From Chloroflexota bacterium (GTDB lineage Bacteria > Chloroflexota > Chloroflexia > Thermomicrobiales > UBA6265), in contig JAEWEG010000015.1 of assembly GCA_023389575.1 (NCBI GenBank), positions 1-64,000 on the forward strand: DNA of 64,000 nucleotides. Direction: 5' to 3'. This document shows, piece after piece, positions 52,401 to 59,085 of this stretch. Within the stretch, counting starts at the first letter, position 1, and every line of letters starts with the position of its first letter. The position numbers and the translations under genes were made by a program. The notes under the pieces are model-generated. The model was not told where the DNA came from. It saw only the letters and a program-made list of their open reading frames with translations, and did no database searches.

Positions 52401-52501
52401 TGCGGAACATCCTGGCGAAGACGAAGGTGAAAAACCGGACCGAGCTGTCGTTGTGGGCGGTGCGCGAGGGGCTGGTCCGCCAGGAGCCAGGGGCGAGCTG
52501 A
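49442..52501 (+). CDS. LuxR-family AAA/STAND ATPase transcriptional regulator (third)
   Basis: 1,019 residues from GTG 49442 (GGAG nine bases upstream); a GTG at 49355 adds 29 residues of non-protein-like sequence. The AAA_16-type ATPase has Walker A GEPGIGKTRFARRL near 69-82 and Walker B LMVVLDDLQWVDGES near 182-196. A long helical TPR region follows. The C-terminal LuxR helix-turn-helix (LTQREMDVVRLVAKGYSDRAI, then SPRTVNAHVRNIL) covers the last 65 residues. It is a MalT-like ligand-responsive activator whose signal is unknown. It diverges from the membrane protein/two-component operon. Confidence 0.88.
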   Translation: MTSFDPGEPSTREPRRLAVEGPAGPPPWEPISDTADVLIGRETELARAERRLRALAGHSGSIVGIVGEPGIGKTRFARRLAERAAEHDIPVLWSRSLEDDWRPRYQMWDDVIGLALDRVGWPAGREPVPDWVATLAPVIAGIGARYPRVRPLGQLTLREEQFRIADAITQCLRDITSRAPLMVVLDDLQWVDGESLRVLRHVVAKLDSMPMLMVATIRSDELERSEQLGEVTSWFRREPAWEEIRLGGLGEDQVARMMEAIGDEAYPPELVRLIYETTQGNPFFVQEMTRHFLDEAHQSSFDDLLAATRKGDLTVPDGLRQVVELRVGRLPARTQRMLKLAAVCSGGFDFPMLSALTSLEEDDLLGAIDEALAARLIVPVEGAFERYDFMHDLVRLSLYNSWSPSRRVRLHRALALALIEVHGEAAPLHAAQIALHFHISAQVAGAENGVPYALAAAGQAERRRSPEEVALWYERALDMAATRSAGERADIARAMVLAQANALWLDRALDSLVEALHLMREAGWPERDRAAFIAEAVTLLHDGGAAPELWMPLLREGLALTPPDDEVTWARLTLLIERFEAYTINGISGSRWLGTDSRAAEIARASGDEDLFARSLQPWDLWDRDWTRQLSDLVTTWHKPAAIIRALTVSGADWLYHHGEFRLAKAHFENLLAIARQQGSVPGQAEALVRLSIIHAALGDLDDARNYEREATARVERLGPGHRLHASLWWVRAFLRELEAGDFGGVAAFFRQHIADPELGRRTIAFDDAAMTTLALTRSGDRDAALVLLRTLVGLLPGLEPATWLLNGTVAFAATSVWELGEADLAEPVHRCALAVIEVGHDDYPCSSLRLSLARMLALMDRRDEASEVFDLAREHLDGSGQRPMRAMVDLDEARALEDGSFGDRDRAMSLATSARDRFAALGMTGWATRATSLLDALAERHAREGALPAGLTQREMDVVRLVAKGYSDRAIGDEMYVSPRTVNAHVRNILAKTKVKNRTELSLWAVREGLVRQEPGAS

Positions 52502-52631
52502 ATCGGCCCGGTATCGACGGCTCGCGATGACCTTGTTCGGGCGGGAATCGGGCGTGAATGGCGGTATTCGGGCTCGGAAGCGGGGCCGCGTAGGTAGAAC
52601 TGCCTAATCGCGGGCGCATGGATTGCCCCCG

Positions 52632-52758
52632 GCACATCCGGTCGCTAGATTGATGTGCAGAGCCCCGGAAACGCCAGGGACTCACGAGAGTCTTCTACCA
52701 ATCTTCAGCGAGACAGGTTCACACGGAATACTCGGTCAACGCCCTTAAGGGCGTTGAC
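52632..52758 (+). promoter_or_regulatory. Dyads upstream of the propeller gene, including a 24-base perfect palindrome
   Basis: GCACATC-13-GATGTGC (52632-52658) is a 7-bp inverted repeat. Further on, 52735-52758 is a perfect 24-base palindrome with arms GTCAACGCCCTT, 53 bases before the start of the secreted propeller gene. It could be an operator, or a long hairpin near the 5' end of the mRNA. The rest of the 310-base gap 52502-52811 holds no gene. Confidence 0.5.
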
Positions 52759-52811
52759 TGGTGGTTGGGCTGTGGGCCGTGATCTCGCGCACCTTCCGAA
52801 AGGACACGCAC

Positions 52812-53969
52812 ATGTCTTCTGATTACCGACGCTCTCTTCTGAACTCCACGTCGTCGCGCCGCGCGTTCATGGCATTCGCCGGTGGTGGGGCGGTCGTCCT
52901 GGCCACCGCCCGAACCCTCCCCGCGCTCGCGGCCGATGGTGAGTACGAAGAGGGCAAGGCAATTCCTGGGGACTACACGTTCAAGGGCGGCACCTACGTG
53001 GCGCCGACCGATGATGCCCTGTACCAGTACGCGACCGGAACCGATGGCTATGCCTACTGCTCGAAGTACGAGGACGGCGAGTGGTCGGACTGGGAGCAGG
53101 CCGGCGACCAGACCGTGAACTGGGACCCGGCGCCGGTGGCCTACGACGGCAAGAGCCAGGCCTACTACACCGGTGGCGATGGCTACATCTACGAGCTGAC
53201 CTGGGATTCCTACGGCGACGCGCAGTGGGAAGACGTCTCTGGCGGCTACACCTTCGAGGCGGCGCCCTACGCCTCAACCTACGAGGATTCCCTGCACCTG
53301 TACGGCACCAGCACCGACGGCTACGTGTACCACAAGGCGTACACGAAGGATGGCGGCTGGGGTGAATGGGCTCCGCTGAACGCGCCGGAGTACCCGGCCA
53401 AGACGGATTCCAAGCCGTACTCGGTGTCGTGGAGCGACCACGAGAACACCTTCTGGGTGGGCGAAGACGACAAGACGTACTGGAACCGCTACAGCTACGC
53501 CGACGGCACCTGGGATGAGCCCAAGGAGATTCCGGCCGAATACGGCTTCAAGTGCACCCCGTACGCCGTTGGCTACGCGCCGGAGAAGAAGCTCTACGCC
53601 TACTCCGCGACGGCCGATGGCGCGCCAACCTGGAACAGCTTCGCCGATGGCGAGGGCTGGAGCGGCTGGCAGACCTACGAGACGGACTGGGCCGCCAATT
53701 ACCAGCCCAATGCGTACGTGTACGAGGAATCGATGCACGTGGCGTACGTAAGCGACGACTACAACGCCTACTACATGCAGTACGGCAAGGATGGCTGGGA
53801 CGGCGAGTGGGCCGACCTGGGCGGCAACTACGGCTACGACTGCCAGCAGTACGCCTACAACGACAACCTCTACCTTACCTACACGGGTGAAGACGGCGGC
53901 ATTTACTACCGCCAGTACGCCTTCGATGGGGGCGGAACCCTGGAACCGACCGAGACGCCGGAATACTAG
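52812..53969 (+). CDS. Secreted Tyr-rich protein with seven repeats, probable beta-propeller
   Basis: 385 residues from ATG 52812 with AAAGGAC upstream. A Tat-like leader (SSRRAFMAFAGGGAVVLATA) ends in ALA. The mature part consists of seven repeats of about 45-48 residues. Each has a P-x-A/Y-Y entry strand, a central DG-Y/W strand and an exit such as GEWSDWE, GGWGEWA or GEGWSGWQ. This periodicity fits a seven-bladed propeller of the PLL or tectonin lectin kind, which bind sugars. Tyr is extremely abundant, Trp and Gly are frequent, and basic residues are few. No enzyme motif is visible. A surface lectin or structural role is an inference. Confidence 0.72.
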   Translation: MSSDYRRSLLNSTSSRRAFMAFAGGGAVVLATARTLPALAADGEYEEGKAIPGDYTFKGGTYVAPTDDALYQYATGTDGYAYCSKYEDGEWSDWEQAGDQTVNWDPAPVAYDGKSQAYYTGGDGYIYELTWDSYGDAQWEDVSGGYTFEAAPYASTYEDSLHLYGTSTDGYVYHKAYTKDGGWGEWAPLNAPEYPAKTDSKPYSVSWSDHENTFWVGEDDKTYWNRYSYADGTWDEPKEIPAEYGFKCTPYAVGYAPEKKLYAYSATADGAPTWNSFADGEGWSGWQTYETDWAANYQPNAYVYEESMHVAYVSDDYNAYYMQYGKDGWDGEWADLGGNYGYDCQQYAYNDNLYLTYTGEDGGIYYRQYAFDGGGTLEPTETPEY

Positions 53970-53981
53970 GTCAGGCGGATC

Positions 53982-54015
53982 GATCCCGCGCGGGCAGCGT
54001 CGCCCGTTCGGGATC
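53982..54015 (+). terminator. Hairpin between propeller and Yx(FWY)xxD genes
   Basis: GATCCCG / CGGGATC form the outer stem and CGGGC / GCCCG the inner stem, 12 bases after the propeller stop codon. There is no uridine run. It may terminate or process the transcript. Confidence 0.5.
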
Positions 54016-54046
54016 GTCCCTCGCGACGCAATGGAAGGAAACCGCG

Positions 54047-54832
54047 ATGAAGCGTGTGATGGTGTTGTTCGTGTTGATGTGTTCCCTGGTGGTGCCAGGG
54101 TTGGCGGTCGCTCACGAAGATGGTGGCCTTGCCGTGGGCGAGACCGACGAACTGGGACAGTTCCTGACGGATGCCGAGGGGATGACCCTCTACATCTTCG
54201 CCAATGACGAGGCTGGTTCCGGCGTCAGTGTCTGCAACGATAGCTGCGCCGAAAACTGGCCACCGTTCTTCGTGGACCATGCGAGTCTGCCAGACGGCGT
54301 GCCGGGCGAGTTGACCGTGATCACTCGTGACGATGGTTCCGAGCAACTTGCGTTCAACGGCATGCCGCTGTACTTCTTCGCCAGCGATACCGCTCCTGGC
54401 GACACCACCGGCCATGAAGTTGGCGACGTGTGGTTCGTGGCGGCGATCGAGGACATGTCGATGGCGTCCCCGGCGGCCGGCGATGGCGCGTTGATGCTGG
54501 CCGAGACGCCGGAGCTTGGCCAGTTCCTGACCGATGCCGAAGGCATGACGCTCTATATCTTCACGAATGATGAGATGGGATCGGGCGTCAGCGTCTGCAA
54601 CGATGACTGCGCGACGAACTGGCCGCCATTCTTCGCCGAGGGCGCCACGCTCCCCGATGGTGCTCCCGGTGAACTGACCGTGATCACCCGCGACGATGGC
54701 TCGGAGCAACTCGCCTACAACGGGATGCCGCTCTACTTCTGGGCGGGTGACCAGGCGCCGGGCGACACCACCGGACATGGGGTCGGTGACGTGTGGTTCG
54801 TGGCGGCCGTGGGCGTGCCCGAAGGCATGTAA
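54047..54832 (+). CDS. Secreted protein with duplicated Yx(FWY)xxD lipoprotein domain
   Basis: 261 residues with AAGGAA before ATG 54047. A signal peptide (MVLFVLMCSLVVPGLAVA) is followed by two near-identical domains of about 110 residues, at about 30-133 and 148-256. Each carries two Yx(FWY)xxD motifs: YIFAND and YFFASD in the first, YIFTND and YFWAGD in the second. Each also has a Cys pair in CNDSCAENWPP or CNDDCATNWPP. The motif defines a family of predicted lipoproteins whose function is not firmly known. No lipobox Cys is visible here, so it is probably secreted or periplasmic. The strong similarity of the halves points to a fairly recent duplication. Confidence 0.8.
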   Translation: MKRVMVLFVLMCSLVVPGLAVAHEDGGLAVGETDELGQFLTDAEGMTLYIFANDEAGSGVSVCNDSCAENWPPFFVDHASLPDGVPGELTVITRDDGSEQLAFNGMPLYFFASDTAPGDTTGHEVGDVWFVAAIEDMSMASPAAGDGALMLAETPELGQFLTDAEGMTLYIFTNDEMGSGVSVCNDDCATNWPPFFAEGATLPDGAPGELTVITRDDGSEQLAYNGMPLYFWAGDQAPGDTTGHGVGDVWFVAAVGVPEGM

Positions 54833-54855
54833 CCGATCCACCATTATCGAACGAT

Positions 54856-54892
54856 AACGAGGGCGGGTCTCCAACCGGACCGGCCCTCGTTT
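54856..54892 (+). terminator. Intrinsic terminator after the Yx(FWY)xxD gene
   Basis: AACGAGGGC pairs with GCCCTCGTT, and GGTC/GGACC inner pairs extend the stem. TTT follows on the plus strand. It begins 24 bases after the stop codon. Confidence 0.7.
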
Positions 54893-54990
54893 CGTGTGCC
54901 CGATGCCCATGCGTAGTGGCGCTGATTGGCTGCTACCATGCGACGTGGAGCGCCACGGTGGCGCGTTGGACGCGAGAGGTGGCTGGCGGA

Positions 54991-55860
54991 ATGGGCATGC
55001 GGGTACTGGTGACTGGCGGTAGCGGGCGGCTCGGCACGCGGGTGGTTCGGGAGCTTGTGGAACACGGCCACGAGGTGGTGGCGGTCGACCGGGTTGGCCC
55101 ATCGTCTCCGCTGCCGGAGGGCGCGAGTTTCCGGTTCGTGGACCTCTCCGATGTGGGCGAAATCGCGGGCGCGATGCATGGTTGCGACGCCGTCGCGCAC
55201 CTGGGGGCGATTCCATCGCCGTACTCGAACGCCGACGAGGTGGTGTTTGGTAACAATACGGGCGCGACCTTCGCGGTGTTGCAGGCGGCGCACCTGCTGG
55301 GAATTCGCACGGCGACGATCGCCTCCAGCGGATCGGCCTACGGCACGGCGTGGTCCCCGGAGCGGACGTACCCGCTCTACGCCCCCGTCGACGAGGACCA
55401 TCCGCTCCTGAATCACGATGCCTACGGGCTGTCCAAGGAAGTGGACGAGCGGACAGCCGAGATGTTTGTCCGGCGGGACGGGATGAGCGTGGCCTGCCTG
55501 CGCTTCCACTGGGTGGCCCATCCAGAGGAGCAGGTTGGGCGACCCGCGTTTTACCGCGATGACGAGAACTTCCGCGAGGGCGGGCGCGGGTTCTGGGGAT
55601 ACGTGGATATCCGCGACGCGGCGCGGGCGGTGCGGCTTGCGATCGAGGTGGGCAGGCGGGAGCCGTTTGGCTTCCAGCCGTTCAACATCGTGGGCCGGGA
55701 CACGTTGCTGGACGAGCCGACCGTGGAGGCGATCCGGCGGCTGTCTCCCGACATCGAGATCCGGTCGGACATGGAGGGAACGGCGTCGGCGTACGATACG
55801 AGTAAGGCGAGGCGGATCCTTGGTTGGGAGCCGCTGCATTCGTTCCGGGACGACGAGTGA
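54991..55860 (+). CDS. NAD-dependent epimerase/dehydratase (extended SDR)
   Basis: 289 residues from ATG 54991 (GGCGGA upstream). The Rossmann motif is VLVTGGSGRLGTRV at residues 5-18. DLSDV and VAHLGAIPSPY follow, and the catalytic Tyr-x3-Lys is in DAYGLSKEVDE (about 148-158). SSGSAYG supplies the catalytic Ser. It is slightly shorter than typical UDP-sugar epimerases and lacks their usual sugar-binding end, so the substrate is open. The tyrosine phosphatase gene follows 58 bases later on the same strand and may be co-transcribed. Confidence 0.85.
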   Translation: MGMRVLVTGGSGRLGTRVVRELVEHGHEVVAVDRVGPSSPLPEGASFRFVDLSDVGEIAGAMHGCDAVAHLGAIPSPYSNADEVVFGNNTGATFAVLQAAHLLGIRTATIASSGSAYGTAWSPERTYPLYAPVDEDHPLLNHDAYGLSKEVDERTAEMFVRRDGMSVACLRFHWVAHPEEQVGRPAFYRDDENFREGGRGFWGYVDIRDAARAVRLAIEVGRREPFGFQPFNIVGRDTLLDEPTVEAIRRLSPDIEIRSDMEGTASAYDTSKARRILGWEPLHSFRDDE

Positions 55861-55918
55861 ACCAGGCTTCGGTAATCTGTCACCATCGCGGGACGGACGT
55901 TCGTGGTGGAGCCCAACG

Positions 55919-56653
55919 GTGGATGATGCCGGCATGACGATCGATGAATCGCGAATCGTTCACCTGGAAGGGGCGGCCAACTTTCGCGATCTGGGCGGTC
56001 TGCCCACGCGAGGGGGAGGCGTGGTTCGGCGCGGTCGCGTGTTTCGTAGCGATGTCCTGTTTCGCCTCACCGATAGCGATTCCATCGCGCTGAGTGCCCT
56101 GGGGATAAGAACGGTGGTTGATCTGCGATCGCGCGGCGAGGTTGAGCAGTATCCGGCGAGTCCACTCCAGGCCGCCGGGCTCCGGCACTTCAACGTGCCG
56201 ATCGCCGCGGATAAGCCTTCGGCGACCGGGAGCGTCATCGAGGACTACCTGCTCTTGCTTCGCGATGCCCGCGAGGGATTCCGGGAGATTTTCGGTCACC
56301 TGGCGCAGGATCATTATCCTCTCGTGATGCACTGTTTCGCCGGCAAGGACCGGACAGGCCTCACTTGCGCGCTGGTCCTGGGTGCCCTTGATGTGCCGGA
56401 CGAGGTGATCGCGGCTGACTACGCCTTTTCCGAGCAACACATGGCGCGACTGATGCACCTCCACCAGAGGGCGGATGAGGTGCCGGCAACTGGCGTGCTA
56501 CCAGTCTGGCTTTCCGCGACGTCCGCGACGATGCTGGCGACCCTCCATGCCATTTCGGCGGAGTGGGGTTCTGTTCGTGGCTATCTGGAGTCGATCGGCG
56601 TCTCCGCCGCGGAGCTGGAGCAGATCGCCGAAACCCTGGTCAAGCGCGAGTGA
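55919..56653 (+). CDS. Tyrosine phosphatase (Y_phosphatase3/DSP-like)
   Basis: 244 residues from GTG 55919, which has GGAG seven bases upstream; ATG 55934 is an alternative. The catalytic loop is HCFAGKDRTG with Cys139 and Arg145. The N-terminal NFRDLGGLPTRGG is typical of this bacterial tyrosine/inositol phosphatase family, and TVVDLRSRGEV follows. A C-terminal helical part (SVRGYLESIGVS) matches the family. It hydrolyses phosphotyrosine, phosphoinositides or similar monoesters. Its target is unknown. Confidence 0.87.
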   Translation: MDDAGMTIDESRIVHLEGAANFRDLGGLPTRGGGVVRRGRVFRSDVLFRLTDSDSIALSALGIRTVVDLRSRGEVEQYPASPLQAAGLRHFNVPIAADKPSATGSVIEDYLLLLRDAREGFREIFGHLAQDHYPLVMHCFAGKDRTGLTCALVLGALDVPDEVIAADYAFSEQHMARLMHLHQRADEVPATGVLPVWLSATSATMLATLHAISAEWGSVRGYLESIGVSAAELEQIAETLVKRE

Positions 56654-56661
56654 GGGGGGTC

Positions 56662-57108
56662 CTAATCGGCGGCGGCGTGGTTCAATCGGGCGCTCGCCGA
56701 GCGGTAGATGGCTCGTGAATCCGCATTCAGGATGATGTTGCCTTCGCTCAGGTCCTCATCCTCGGCTCGAACGACGGCGGTGAATCCATCTGGGCTGATG
56801 AGCGAATAGCCGTCGTCCCAAAGTTCACCGACCGCGACGTCGTCGGTGAGGAGAATCGCGCGCAGTTCCCGCGCGATGGCAAGAACCTGGTCGACCGACG
56901 GCGCGTCGGTAGCGGACGGAATGGTCAGGCGCACAAGAAAGGGAAAGTCGCCCCGATGGATCTCCGTTCGCATGGCGAGGACCGCCTGGTTTCCAATACT
57001 GGAAACAACAGCGTCCCACACTTGCTGATTGCTTACTGGGCGGTCGAAGTTGAGTTCGATGGCGTACATTCCTAGATCATACCCCCGTTCGCCTGGGATC
57101 GCCGTCAT
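56662..57108 (-). CDS. Hypothetical protein translationally coupled to the CarH-like regulator
   Basis: 148 residues from ATG 57108, which overlaps the TGA of the regulator gene (ATGA). A later ATG at 57069 is possible. It is a compact alpha/beta protein with alternating strands and helices (MYAIELNFDRPVSNQQVWDA, then FPFLVRLTIPSATDAPSVDQ). There is no membrane span, signal peptide or known motif. I do not recognise it. The overlap with a B12-type light regulator suggests a linked role, for example modulating the regulator, but that is inference only. Confidence 0.5.
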   Translation of the reverse strand: MTAIPGERGYDLGMYAIELNFDRPVSNQQVWDAVVSSIGNQAVLAMRTEIHRGDFPFLVRLTIPSATDAPSVDQVLAIARELRAILLTDDVAVGELWDDGYSLISPDGFTAVVRAEDEDLSEGNIILNADSRAIYRSASARLNHAAAD

Positions 57109-58031
57109 GCACCAGGGCGCGAGTCGATCGCCTGGCGAACCAGGGGCGCGATCTGGTGCAGGTTTCGCGCCGAGAGCGGCGAGGCACCCCATTCCCTGAC
57201 GCGAGCCTCGTTGCCGGCGATGGCCGCGCCACCGGCGATCACGGCGGGTGGGGGTGCAATGGTGGTTTCGAGGATGCTCGCGGTGGCCTCTCCCAACGAT
57301 GGCAGGTTGACCTCGTTCTGCACGGAGAGCAGGAACGCGCCGGGCCGACGCCGGTCCCGCGCCTCCACCAGGAACCGCGATTCGATGTTTGGGCCGAGGT
57401 AGAACACCACGAACCCGGCGGCGCCCAGCAGGCCGCAAATCATCCGGATGCCGATTTCGTGCAGCTCGCCTCGCACCGAGGCGGCGACGACCACGGGTCC
57501 TGAATGCTGGTTTGGCTGATGCCGGGCGGCGAGCTCCGTGACGAGGTCCTTGATCGATTCGGAAATTTCCCGCTCCTGCGAGACGGTGAGCGTGCCCTGT
57601 TCCCACCGGGTTCCAACCTCAACCAGCACCGGCGAAAGCACGTCCCCATAGAGCGACACGAGCGAGAGTCCCGCCTCATCGGTGGCGATCACGAATGCCC
57701 GGGCCAGGTCGAACTCTCCCGCCAGGTAGTGGTTGAACAGGGTGTTGGCGAGTTCATGCGGATCTTCCCGGACGGACCGGAGCGCCAATCGCTCACGAAT
57801 CTCGGCCAGGGACAAGCGCTGACGCTGCCATCCCTTGATGAGCAACACCTGTTGCACGTGCCTCGGTGTATAGAGCCGATGGCCACCCGCGGAACGGATG
57901 GGCACGATCAGCCCCTCGCGTTCGAGGAACCTCAGGCTCGAGTGCGTGACGTCGGAGTAGGTTCGACTTACCTGCTCGACCACGCCGCCGATCGACATGA
58001 GTTCTTCTGGCGGTTCAGCCTGTGTCGACAT
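57105..58031 (-). CDS. carH: CarH/CarA-type MerR regulator with B12-binding domain
   Basis: 308 residues from ATG 58031 (GGAG nine bases upstream). An N-terminal MerR winged helix (about 10-80) contains TYSDVTHSSLRFLEREGLI and GGHRLYTPRHV. A four-helix cobalamin-binding cap (about 90-170) has Trp143 and Glu153 in the W-x9-E spacing. A Rossmann-like B12 domain carries the lower ligand motif E-x-H-x-x-G with His191. In CarH the bound adenosylcobalamin holds a repressor tetramer in the dark and light breaks it. Here Trp143 is followed by Glu, and Glu153 by Arg, where CarH proteins usually have His, so the photochemistry may differ. It faces the carotenoid operon across a 214-base gap. Confidence 0.82.
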   Translation of the reverse strand: MSTQAEPPEELMSIGGVVEQVSRTYSDVTHSSLRFLEREGLIVPIRSAGGHRLYTPRHVQQVLLIKGWQRQRLSLAEIRERLALRSVREDPHELANTLFNHYLAGEFDLARAFVIATDEAGLSLVSLYGDVLSPVLVEVGTRWEQGTLTVSQEREISESIKDLVTELAARHQPNQHSGPVVVAASVRGELHEIGIRMICGLLGAAGFVVFYLGPNIESRFLVEARDRRRPGAFLLSVQNEVNLPSLGEATASILETTIAPPPAVIAGGAAIAGNEARVREWGASPLSARNLHQIAPLVRQAIDSRPGA

Positions 58032-58126
58032 GGGGCCATCTCCACGGAATCGAACGTCCGTTACAGCGTACTGGCGGTTTGGCGTGGGCGCTATCGCCGG
58101 CCGGAGCGTCTTCTTCCCGCCTGCCA

Positions 58127-58164
58127 TTGACAAAGTGTAACCTATACTCTAGGTTTAGATATAG
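58127..58164 (+). promoter_or_regulatory. Carotenoid-operon promoter with dyad over the -10
   Basis: A perfect TTGACA (58127-58132) is followed after exactly 17 bases by TAGGTT (58150-58155). That -10 is also the right arm of the perfect inverted repeat AACCTA-5-TAGGTT (58139-58155). A further dyad CTATA (58142-58146) and TATAG (58160-58164) overlaps. It lies about 90 bases before the first gene of the carotenoid operon and about 100 bases from the CarH-like start. The placement fits repression by a MerR-family dimer. Confidence 0.65.
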
Positions 58165-58245
58165 TGCTGGAGGAAACGGGGAGGCGCCCCCACGAATCCA
58201 AGGCCTGGTGAATTGTTCGATGGATCATGTCGAGGAGACACGCAG

Positions 58246-59016
58246 ATGGAAATCACGCGGAAGGCATTTTCAACCGCGGTGTTTGGTGGACTGTTCGCCT
58301 TCTCAATGCTGGGAGCCGCGGCTCCCCAGGCAACGTTGGCCCAGGGGACGCCGGAAATGGCTCCCCCCAATTGCGCGACCACCCTTGGCATTGGATCTGA
58401 GGGAGACGCGTGCGTGAACGTGGTGCACGCCTCTCCGGATGCTCCGGCGGTGGACGTGTACGTGGATGGCATGGTGGCCCTTGAGGGGCTCGAGTTCGGC
58501 GCCTTCTCCGGCTGGGTCGCCCTTCCGGCTGGCGATCACCAGGTACAGGTCGCGGCCGCTGGCGAGGCGGTCGACACCGCCGTGATCGACGCCACCCTGA
58601 CCCTGGATCCCGGCGTGGCCTACCACGTCGCGGCGACTGGCCTGCTCGAGGAAATCACCCCACAGGTCTATGTCGCCGACCTCGGCGAACTTGAGGCCGA
58701 CATGGCCCGCGTCCGCGTGATCCACACCTCCCCCGATGCCCCGGCGGTCGACGTCGCGGTGGCGGGTGGCGATGTGCTGGTGGGTGAGCTTGCCTTCCCC
58801 GATGCCAGCGACGCGCTGACGGTACCGGCCGGTTCGTATGACCTCGAAGTGCGCCCCGCTGGCACCATGGATGTCGCTCTCGACCTTCCTGGAGTCGAAC
58901 TTGAAGCCGGAATGACCTACGATATCTTCGCAATAGGTCAGGTTTCAGACGGGTCCCTTACCGTGCTGGTGATTCCATCGCCAACCGGTTCTGGCGCCGC
59001 AACCCCGATGGCGTAA
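58246..59016 (+). CDS. Secreted DUF4397 protein
   Basis: 256 residues from ATG 58246 with GAGGAG eight bases upstream. A signal peptide (AFSTAVFGGLFAFSMLGAAA) is followed by an Ala/Thr/Pro-rich start. Two DUF4397 units follow, each opening with a strikingly similar motif: VVHASPDAPAVDVYVDG (about 74) and VIHTSPDAPAVDVAVAGG (about 171). Each then shows a VPAGSYDLEV-type strand. DUF4397 proteins are extracellular beta-sandwich proteins without known enzyme activity. It is the first gene after the operon promoter, an unexpected partner for carotenoid enzymes, and is separated from the next gene by 69 bases. Confidence 0.82.
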   Translation: MEITRKAFSTAVFGGLFAFSMLGAAAPQATLAQGTPEMAPPNCATTLGIGSEGDACVNVVHASPDAPAVDVYVDGMVALEGLEFGAFSGWVALPAGDHQVQVAAAGEAVDTAVIDATLTLDPGVAYHVAATGLLEEITPQVYVADLGELEADMARVRVIHTSPDAPAVDVAVAGGDVLVGELAFPDASDALTVPAGSYDLEVRPAGTMDVALDLPGVELEAGMTYDIFAIGQVSDGSLTVLVIPSPTGSGAATPMA

Positions 59017-59085
59017 CCATCACCTGGGTCCTGACCGGGCAGCAACGTGGCTGTCCGGTCAGTGGCTCACCTGGAGGGCCGGAAC

